DNA of 64,000 bases from Acidobacteriota bacterium (GTDB lineage: Bacteria > Acidobacteriota > Thermoanaerobaculia > Multivoradales > Multivoraceae): NCBI GenBank assembly GCA_003388555.1, contig QQVD01000037.1, positions 124,001 through 188,000 on the forward strand, read 5' to 3'. The first letter of the stretch is position 1. Each line of letters begins with the position of its first letter. The position numbers and the translations under genes were made by a program. Of the stretch, positions 17,856 through 25,200 are shown in pieces. The notes under the pieces were generated by a model. It saw nothing but the letters and a program-made list of their open reading frames with translations, had not been told where the DNA came from and ran no database searches.

Positions 17856-18439
17856 TTGAGTGGCAGCGCGACTCCGCTCGCCGGTGCCCTCGGCGACTGC
17901 GACGAGGTGGTCTTGCGCCGCAGGTGCCACCCGAGGCCGAGGCAGGTGGAGCGAGTCGGGCACGGTGCGGCTCGGCCGGCGCTCGATTCCAGGAAGGAGG
18001 AGTTTCCGAGCAATTCGCGTTGTTGCCCGGACTGCGCTACAGTCCCCTGGCGAGGGAGCGCCGTTCTCCGGCTCCCCACGAAACCACCCGCTCAGCGCGG
18101 CTCCCGGTGTCCGGCTCGCAGCCGATACGGGATCTGCGCAAGAGGTCCCGTCGGGCCTCGATGGGTCTACCGCTTCGTGGTGGCGGCCCGGCCTCTCGAC
18201 CGCCCGGAACGGAGTCCAGGCTCTGGGCCATCGGCCGCGCTGCAGCGTACCGACCCGACGAAAGCGTCGATTTGCGAGGCACTTGGATGCTGTTGTACCA
18301 TTCAAGTTCTCAAGTCGTCGCCTCCCCGCCCACGCCGGCGCCCTGCACCGGGCAGCCCACGGCTCGCCCCCGGACAAGCCTCCGGGCCGGGTCGGTCTCA
18401 CTGACTTAAAGTACAGACCCCGAAGGAGTTCCGAGAATC
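17856..18439. other. Long leader region (584 bp) upstream of the exported protein gene
   Basis: No credible gene is seen; the open frames here have irregular composition and no ribosome-binding site. The right end holds a possible promoter (18272-18301), a short inverted repeat GGTCT/AGACC (18394-18398 and 18415-18419) and the ribosome-binding site AAGGAG at 18423-18428, twelve bases before ATG 18440. Confidence 0.5.
18272..18301 (+). promoter_or_regulatory. Possible sigma-70-type promoter for the gene at 18440
   Basis: TTGCGA (18272-18277) and TACCAT (18296-18301) are spaced by 18 bases and lie about 140 bases upstream of the ATG, in the least GC-rich part of the intergenic region. Matches to the consensus are partial. 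Confidence 0.25.
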
Positions 18440-19786
18440 ATGAAGCTCTGCAAGACGGCTGCGGCCTGCCTTGGCGTCCTGGCCACGGCCCTCGTCCTCG
18501 CCGCCCCCGCCGCCGCTGGAACGGTCTATGTCGGTCCAGCATTGAACGGCATGGTCGGCGACTCCGACCTCGAGACCCAGCTGGTGGTGTCGAACCCCAC
18601 CTTCTCCCCCCTGACCTTCACCGTCTACGAGATCGCGACCCGCACCGACGGAACGGTGCGGCCTGAGGGGGGCCTGGTGCTCGAGGAGATCGAGGTGGCG
18701 CCTGGGAGCACGATGATCCTCACCGGGTTGACCGACTCGATGGACGGCTCGATGCTCGAGATCACCGCCGACTCCGACCTGGTGATCGGTGCTCGTCTGG
18801 TCGGCGACATGGACGGCGAGGAGGTGCTCGGCGCTCGCGTTCCGGTGGTCTCGTCCGGCAACGCGATCCCCGGCGGCGTGATGCACCACGTGCAGGGGTG
18901 GCGCAACGATCCGGACTCCCACACCGCCTTCGGCATCTTCAATCTCTCCCAGAGCGCCAACCCGTGCGTCATCGACGTGCTCGCCGCGAGCGGCGCACCA
19001 CTGATCCCGCGTACGCTGATCACGCTCGAGCCGCTCTCGCACACCTACTTCGACGACGTGTTGGGGCTGATCGGCATCGACGACGCCCTCGACGTGCGCG
19101 CCCAGATCGACTGCGACCGCTCCTCGTACTCCTACGCGATCGTGCAGACCGCGAGCGGCGACCTGAAGCTCATCGAGCCGTCGCAGACCGGCTCGTCGCT
19201 GTTCACCGCGCCGGGCGCCGAGGAGCCGTGCCCCGACGGGGGTGTCTGCTTCGACCTGCCGACCTTCGTCCCGAGTCCCGGCAACGACATCTTCGTGACC
19301 GACCTCGAAGGGCTGGACCCGTCGGCGATCTACGATCGCGTGCGGGTCTCCTTCGACTTCCTGCACGGTGGCTGGCATCCGGTCAGTGACGGTCTGCACG
19401 GCCTCTTCTGGCTCTACCGCAACGGCACCTGGCGCGGCAACACCTTCGGCTACGTGAACTTCCGCGGGCCGAACCGCAACCTCGTCTCGCAGCTGAGCAA
19501 CGTCGGCCTGCCGGCCGGCGAGACCCGTCGCAGCACACAGTCGATCGTGCTGCAGCCGGGCCAGCTCTACCACGTCGAGTACGAATACAACGGACCCGCT
19601 CGGGTGATGCGCACGGTGGTCACCGACGCAGTCGGCAACGTCCTGGCCGACATGACCGAGACGACGCCGACCAACCGGGTGCCGGTGCAGGACGGGTTCA
19701 CCATCCAGATCGCGCTGCACCGCGAGTTCATCGAGGTGCCGACCTTCGGCTGGGTCTACTCGAACGGCCGCGTCATCTTCGACTGA
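18440..19786 (+). CDS. Exported protein of unknown function
   Basis: The 448-residue protein has a textbook signal peptide (CLGVLATALVLAAPAAAG) and is preceded by AAGGAG. The mature part begins GTVYVGPALNGMVGDSDLET, then a beta-rich segment (QLVVSNPTFSPLTFTVYEIA) typical of extracellular beta-sandwich domains. The region between about residues 265 and 420 (DIFVTDLEGLDPSAIYDRVR, HVEYEYNGPARVMRTVV) resembles a lectin-like or carbohydrate-binding jelly roll, but no catalytic motif is visible. Cysteines are few. I do not recognise the family. It stands alone on the plus strand with long flanking noncoding regions. Confidence 0.75.
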   Translation: MKLCKTAAACLGVLATALVLAAPAAAGTVYVGPALNGMVGDSDLETQLVVSNPTFSPLTFTVYEIATRTDGTVRPEGGLVLEEIEVAPGSTMILTGLTDSMDGSMLEITADSDLVIGARLVGDMDGEEVLGARVPVVSSGNAIPGGVMHHVQGWRNDPDSHTAFGIFNLSQSANPCVIDVLAASGAPLIPRTLITLEPLSHTYFDDVLGLIGIDDALDVRAQIDCDRSSYSYAIVQTASGDLKLIEPSQTGSSLFTAPGAEEPCPDGGVCFDLPTFVPSPGNDIFVTDLEGLDPSAIYDRVRVSFDFLHGGWHPVSDGLHGLFWLYRNGTWRGNTFGYVNFRGPNRNLVSQLSNVGLPAGETRRSTQSIVLQPGQLYHVEYEYNGPARVMRTVVTDAVGNVLADMTETTPTNRVPVQDGFTIQIALHREFIEVPTFGWVYSNGRVIFD

Positions 19787-20353
19787 TCGCGTTCGCGATT
19801 CCGGGTCCCGAACCGCAGGGCCTCGTGATCCTCGCCGCGGCCTTCGCTGCTGCGAGGATCGCCGCCCCGGGTGGGCGTCCCGCCTCCGCCAGATGTCCTC
19901 TGCAGGGGACGTGTCTCGGTCGCCCGTCGCTTCCGCCGACGGAGCGGCGGATTCGGAGACCGTGGAGCCAATGAGGGCACGAGACCCCGAAGCGGTAAAT
20001 TCGTCCGGGTCGACCGCCGCTCAGGCCGGATAAGGAGCGCCATCACGTCCGCTGGCCCGGTGCGAGAGTACAGGTGGTGCCTGCGGGCGCCGCGGCCGCG
20101 GACGCCGTCGACGCTCGGTCGTGCCTGCCCCGGCGGCAGGGCTCTGGCATGCGGATTGAATTCTCGACCGCCAGGCGGTCTGCTTCTGCGGCAAGGCCGT
20201 TTCGAGCCAGCAGACTCGGACTCTCAGGGCCCGGTCGGGACTCGAGTCCGTGCAGCCTGCCCTTCGTGCCGACGGGCGGCTGGCTCTTCGAACCGACGAG
20301 ACCTACGATAGAGCTCCAGCGATGGAGAGTGAAGAGAGAGGTTACAGCGCGCC
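19787..20353. other. Intergenic region (567 bp) with one hairpin
   Basis: It follows the exported protein gene and leads to the beta/gamma-crystallin gene. A hairpin occupies 19827-19860. A purine-rich run (GAAGAGAGAGG near 20330-20340) lies 14 to 24 bases before ATG 20354 and could act as a ribosome-binding site. I see no coding gene and no clear promoter. Confidence 0.45.
19827..19860 (+). terminator. Hairpin downstream of the exported protein gene, possible terminator
   Basis: GATCCTCGC (19827-19835) pairs perfectly with GCGAGGATC (19852-19860) across a 16-nt loop, 40 bases after the stop codon. The absence of a following U-run lowers confidence. Confidence 0.4.
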
Positions 20354-21535
20354 ATGATCCCCACGAAGATCCCCACGAAGACTCCCACGAACAGCCCCAC
20401 GAACGCTGGTCGAAGATCATCTTCCGAACGGCCTGCACGCCGGGCCGATCGGACCCGCACCGCGACGCTGCCTGTGCGGCCCCGCCGCTGCGCACCTCAC
20501 GGTGGTCTCCGGGTCCTGGCGGTGACGCTCGCTGCGGCTCCGGCGGTGGCCCAGAAGATCGGCGTCGGCCAGACCCGCGGCGGCGGCGCGCCCGAGGGGC
20601 CGCCGATCGTCGCCATCCACGCCACGGTCGAAGACATGGCGACCAAGAAGGAGATCGGCATCGTCGAGCGCGGCGGCCACTTCGAGGTGCAGGAGGGCCA
20701 GCAGGTGCGTTTGCGTCTGGTTGCCGAGGCAGCCGGCGACCGTCGCCGCTTTCCGAGCACCCGCTTCGAGGTCAACAGCGAATCGCGGCACATCTACGTC
20801 GACAAGCTGAATCCGGAGGTCGGCGCCGTGATCCTCACCGGCGGGCGGCCGAACAGTCGCGGTGGCGCGGTCCCGGTACAGTACGAGATCCTCGAGAACC
20901 TCAACGTCGGCGACGACCTGCGCACCGGCCGGTTCTACCTCGACATCGTGCCGCAGCGCACCCAGCAGCCGCGGCCCGAGCCGAAGCCGGAGCCGACGCC
21001 GCAGCTCGGCGTGACCCTCTACTCGGACGCCGGCTACCGTGGCGCCAGCACCCGATTCCTCGCCAGCGATCGTGATCTGCACGACGACGCCGTCGGCAAC
21101 GACCGGGTGAGCTCGATCCGGGTCGATCCCGGATGCACGGTGACGGTCTTCGAGCATCCGAACTACGGCGGTGTCGCCAGCACCTTCACCGAGGACGTCT
21201 ACGGCATGGACGGTACCCGGGTCGGCAACGACGCGGTCTCCTCGCTGCGCCTGGAGTGCTCGACCCAGGCCCGTCGCGGGGTGACTCTCTATTCCGACGG
21301 CTACTTCGAGGGCGTCTCGGCGTTCTTCTCCGGCGACGTCGCCAACCTGGGAGCGACCGACTTCGGCAACGACCGCGCCAGCTCGATCCGCGTCGACCAG
21401 GGTTGCGAGGTGACGATCTTCGCCGACGTGGAATTCCGCGGCCGCTACGCGACCTTCCGCGACACCCTGCCGCTGCTCAACGGCACCCCGGTGGGCAACG
21501 ATGCCGTGTCGTCGCTGCGGGTGCGCTGCGACTGA
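20354..21535 (+). CDS. Beta/gamma-crystallin domain protein, secreted, calcium-binding type
   Basis: The C-terminal half holds two crystallin domains of two Greek keys each: key openings VTLYSDAGYRGAS, VFEHPNYGG, VTLYSDGYFEG and IFADVEFRG, closed by NDRVSS, NDAVSS, NDRASS and NDAVSS. These fit the N/D-N/D-x-x-S/T-S calcium clamp of microbial beta/gamma-crystallins. Residues about 70-195 form a separate beta-rich region, joined by a PEPKPEPTP linker. From ATG 20354 the first residues are a four-copy repeat, and a good signal peptide (LRVLAVTLAAAPAVAQ) appears only after about residue 50. GTG 20474 would put that signal at the very N-terminus and may be the true start. Role inferred: extracellular calcium-stabilised protein. 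Confidence 0.85.
   Translation: MIPTKIPTKTPTNSPTNAGRRSSSERPARRADRTRTATLPVRPRRCAPHGGLRVLAVTLAAAPAVAQKIGVGQTRGGGAPEGPPIVAIHATVEDMATKKEIGIVERGGHFEVQEGQQVRLRLVAEAAGDRRRFPSTRFEVNSESRHIYVDKLNPEVGAVILTGGRPNSRGGAVPVQYEILENLNVGDDLRTGRFYLDIVPQRTQQPRPEPKPEPTPQLGVTLYSDAGYRGASTRFLASDRDLHDDAVGNDRVSSIRVDPGCTVTVFEHPNYGGVASTFTEDVYGMDGTRVGNDAVSSLRLECSTQARRGVTLYSDGYFEGVSAFFSGDVANLGATDFGNDRASSIRVDQGCEVTIFADVEFRGRYATFRDTLPLLNGTPVGNDAVSSLRVRCD
20357..20404 (+). repeat. 12-bp tandem repeat, four copies, at the start of the crystallin gene
   Basis: ATCCCCACGAAG is present twice (20357-20368, 20369-20380), followed by ACTCCCACGAAC (20381-20392) and AGCCCCACGAAC (20393-20404). If translated from ATG 20354 it encodes IPTK, IPTK, TPTN, SPTN. 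Confidence 0.9.
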
Positions 21536-21548
21536 CGACTGCGCCGGC

Positions 21549-21570
21549 GCCGCACCCCCAGCGGTGCGGC
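21549..21570 (+). terminator. First of two hairpins after the crystallin gene
   Basis: GCCGCACC (21549-21556) pairs with GGTGCGGC (21563-21570) across a 6-nt loop, 13 bases after the stop codon. No U-run follows, so it may only protect the 3' end. Confidence 0.35.
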
Positions 21571-21610
21571 GTCCAGGCTCCGACGGGACCCGGTTCCCGC
21601 TCGGCAGGAG

Positions 21611-21646
21611 TGCCCGGCTCGTCTACGCGAGCCGGGCATTCTCGTT
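21611..21646 (+). terminator. Rho-independent terminator after the crystallin gene
   Basis: TGCCCGGCTCG (21611-21621) pairs perfectly with CGAGCCGGGCA (21628-21638) around a 6-nt loop and is followed by TTCTCGTT. It separates the plus-strand crystallin gene from the convergent minus-strand gene. Confidence 0.75.
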
Positions 21647-21754
21647 CCGACAGGGCGAACACCCTGGCGGCGGGGCTCCTCGACGTGGAGCCGCGGGCTC
21701 GTCAGGCGACCAGGACCGATGGTCGGGTGGCGGGCTGCAGGCAGGCGGCGGCGT

Positions 21755-22231
21755 TCAGGGTGAGCCTTTGTCGAAGACGACCCGCCAGACGCCGTCGCCG
21801 TCCCGGCGCCAGACCGAGTTGAAGCGGCCGACTTGCTGGCCGTCAGGGTCGAGGACCGGCCCCGAGCTCAGCGCCAGGTCGCCGGAGTCCAGTACCTCGA
21901 CAGTGTCGGGGCGCCAGGAGAAGGGAGCGGCGGGGCCCTGGAAGAAGGGTCGCCACACCCGCTCGATGGCTTCGTGGCCACGCAGCGGCTCGCTGCCGTC
22001 GAAGAAGATCGCCACCGGTGAGACGAAGGTCAGGAAGGCGTCGAAGTCGCGGTCGGCCATCGTCTTCGCGAAAGCGATCTCACGAGCCTCGACCTCGCGC
22101 GCCGCGCTGGCTCCCTCGTCGCTCTCCTGAGCCCGAGCGGGCTCTGGCCAGTGCGACAGGCAGGCAGCCGCGAACAGCAGCAGGCCGGTCAGCGAACGTG
22201 GAGGAGAGCCGGCCCTCGCGTCGACGTGCAT
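21755..22231 (-). CDS. NTF2-like (DUF4440/SnoaL type) exported protein
   Basis: The 158-residue precursor starts at ATG 22231 behind GAGGGAG and has an N-terminal hydrophobic signal (LTGLLLFAAACLSHWPEPA) ending before ARAQE. The mature 120 residues have the NTF2-like cone-fold pattern: helix REVEAREIAFAKTMADRDFD, then AFLTFVSPVAIFFDG, GHEAIERVWRPFF and the C-terminal strands RFNSVWRRDGDGVWRVVFD. Proteins of this group can be small enzymes or binding proteins, and no catalytic residue set is clear. It lies 21 bases downstream of the giant adhesin gene on the same strand, so the two are probably cotranscribed. Confidence 0.75.
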   Translation of the reverse strand: MHVDARAGSPPRSLTGLLLFAAACLSHWPEPARAQESDEGASAAREVEAREIAFAKTMADRDFDAFLTFVSPVAIFFDGSEPLRGHEAIERVWRPFFQGPAAPFSWRPDTVEVLDSGDLALSSGPVLDPDGQQVGRFNSVWRRDGDGVWRVVFDKGSP

Positions 22232-22252
22232 TTCTCGGTCTCCCTCGAGCTC

Positions 22253-25200
22253 TCAGCAGCGCGATCGGATCAGCAGCACGGCGGCACCGGCGAGCAGGCC
22301 GCCGAGTGCGAGCAGTGCCCACTGCGACAGGGTCGGGATGCCGACGCCGCGCGTCGCCGGTCCACCCGGATCGACGATCCGCCCGTCGCTTGTGCCGTCG
22401 TGGTCTCCCAGCTCGCCGTCGAGCAGTTCGAAGCTCGCGGCGCCGACCGGTTGGCCGGCCACCGTGGCGCTGCCGAAGGTCGCCGGCAGGCTGTACCAAC
22501 GGGGGTTCGCGTCGCCGGGGACCGGGCCGTACTTGCGGTACTCGAGACTGTCGTCGAGCTCGTCGAAGCCGTGGTAGAGCACCGTGAGGGTCGCCGCGGC
22601 GCATTCGAGCTCGAAGGCGAGAGGAGAGGTGATCTGCAGGAAGGTCGCCTCGAACGCCGCGTCGAGCGGCAGAGATGCCGGGTCGATCGCCGCCACCGCT
22701 GTGTGCTGGCAGCCGCCCGAGAGGCCCCCGCGCGGCCCGACTCCGAGCGCGCTGTCGGGGATCTGCATGGCGGGTGCCGCGAGCTCCGTGCCCTGGAGCG
22801 AGATCAGCGTCAGGTAGTCGCCACCGGATCCGGCTCCGACCGCGGGCAGTGAGGTGACGTCGCTCTGCAGGCTGTCGAGCACGCCGTCGTCGTTGCCGTC
22901 GCCGCCATTGGGCGCCGCGTCCTCGGTGACGTTGTCGACGCCGTCGCCGTCGTCGTCACCGGGCAGGAGAGGCTCGACGGTCAGGGTGCCGAGGCCGACG
23001 CTGGCGCCGAAGTTGGCGCTGCCGCTGTAGCTCGCCTCGATCGTGTAGGGGCCTGGCGGGGTCGCGCCCGGCAGCTGGTAGGAGACGGCGGCGCTGCCCG
23101 TGGTCAGTGGCGCCGAGGTCACTGCCGTGCCGACCGGGGTGGCCCCATCGAGCACCTGGAAGGTCACCGTGCCCTCGTCGACGGTCACCGAGTCGGAGAC
23201 CGTCGCGGTCAGGGTGACGTCGCGGTCGTCGCTGCTGAACGGCGTGGTGACGTCGGGCACCGCGGTCGTGGTGACCACCGAGACCAGTGTCTGGTCGGTC
23301 GCGGTGTCGTTGGCCGCGTTGGTGTCGGTGACCCCGGCGCTGGTGCTCACCGTCGCGGTGTTGCTGAGCGTGCCGCTGGCGGCCGGCGACACCGCGCAGC
23401 CGATGCTGTAGGTCACCGAGCTGCCCGGCGGCATCGTCAGGGTCTCGGCGAGGTCGCCTGCTCCGGCGGCGGTGTTGCCGCTGGCGCCGCCGGCGGCGGC
23501 GCTGGTGAAGGTGCAGGTGAGGTCGGTCGGCAGCACGTCGATCAGCGACACCGCCGGGTCGATGCTCGGCCCGGAGGCGGTCACCACGACGGTGTAGGTC
23601 AGCGCGCCGCCGGAGGAGACCGTGGTCAGGCCGTCGTCCTTGCTCACCCCGACGTCGCTCTGCGGCGTCAGGGTGGCGGTGTCGGTGGCCGAGTCGTTGG
23701 CCGGGTTGGGATCTGAGCCGAGACCCGGGGTGATCGTCGCGGTGTTGACCAAGGAGCCGGTGGCGCCGGGATCGATGTCGCAGACCACCGTGTAGGTCAC
23801 CGTGCCGCTGACCGGGATGTCGAGCGTCTCGGCGAGGTTGCCGGCGCCCGCCGCGGTGTTGCCGCTGGCGCCGCCGGCGGCGACGCTGGAGAAGGTGCAG
23901 GTCAGCTCCGCCGGGAAGAGATCGGTGACGTTGGCTCCGAAGGCGGAGTCGGGACCGTTGTTGCCCGCCACGATGGTGTAGGTGACCTGACCTCCGGGTA
24001 CCGCCGAGGCGACGCCGTCGTCCTTGCTGATCGACAGATCTGTCGTCGCCTGGAGCACGGTGAGCGTGTCGCTCGCCGGACCGCTGTTGCCCGACGACGA
24101 CGTCAGGTCTCCGCTGGTGTTGACCAGCGCTCCGGAGACCGTGGCGGTCACCGTCACGTCGATCGTGCAGCTGGCGCCGGCGGCGACCGTGCCGCCGCTG
24201 AGCGAGATCGTCCCCGATCCCGCGGCAGCGGTCGCCACGCCGCCGCACCCGTTGGCAAGGCTCGGCACCGCCGCGACCACCATGCCGGCCGGCAGGGAGT
24301 CGGTGAACGAGAGCGACGTCGCTGCGAGCACGCTGGCGGAGTTGTCGATGGTGAAGGTCAACATCGAGCTCGTTCCCTGCACGATCGGATCGGGGGCGAA
24401 CGCCTTCGAGAAGAGCGGCGGCGGCTCGATCTCGAGCAGGGCGGTGGCCGGCTCGGCGACCGACAAGCCCTGCACGGTGAGATCGCTCGTGGCGTTGGCG
24501 AACGTCCCGGCGGTGGCGGCGGACGGCACGCTCAGGTCGACCGAGAATGTGCACGAGGCTCCGGCCGCCAGGCTGCCGCCCGAGAAGGTGAGGAAGCCGG
24601 TGCCGGCGAGGCTCGAACCGGCTCCGCACAGGTCGCTCAGCGGTGTGCCGATCGCCGCCAGCCCGGGCAGCACGGCGTTGAGGTCGTCGACGAAGGAGAG
24701 GTCGCTGGCCGGTCCGGCGCCGACGTTCTCGATCGTGAACTCGAGGCTCGCGGTGCCTCCGGCCACGGTGGGGCCGGCGAACTGCTTGCTCAGGAAGAGC
24801 GTCTGCACCTCGAGCTCGTCGCTCGCCGCCGCGCCTCGCACCGCGAGGCCGCCGATCGTGCCGGTGACCTCCGAAGTGGTGTTGAGGTAGGGGCCCGCCG
24901 GCAGAGGTGCAGCAGGCACGTCGAGGGTGAGCCTTATGGTGCAGCTCGCCGCCGCGGCGAGGGAGCCGCCGGCGTAAGCGAAGACTGACGTGGGGAAGCC
25001 GCCGGCCATGCCGCCGCAGTCGTTCTGCGTCGCGCCGGTCGCCACGAGACCGCTGAGGGCGGCGCCGAGGTCGTCCGAGAACGCGAGATCGGCGACCGCA
25101 TCGGTGGCCGACAGGTTGGTGATGACCAGCTCGAGGGTCACCGTGCCGCCGGGCGTCGCCGGGTCGTCGGTGAACTGCTTGGTGATCTGGAGCAGGTTCG

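Noticed and set aside
18278-18295. Sigma-54 (-24/-12) promoter upstream of the exported protein gene
   Set aside because: GGCAC and GC elements are present but one base too close together for the required spacing.
17856-18404. Possible 182-residue gene after the second sulfatase-like gene
   Set aside because: The frame has no ribosome-binding site, no recognisable domain and an irregular Cys/Pro/Arg-rich composition; competing frames are equally open.
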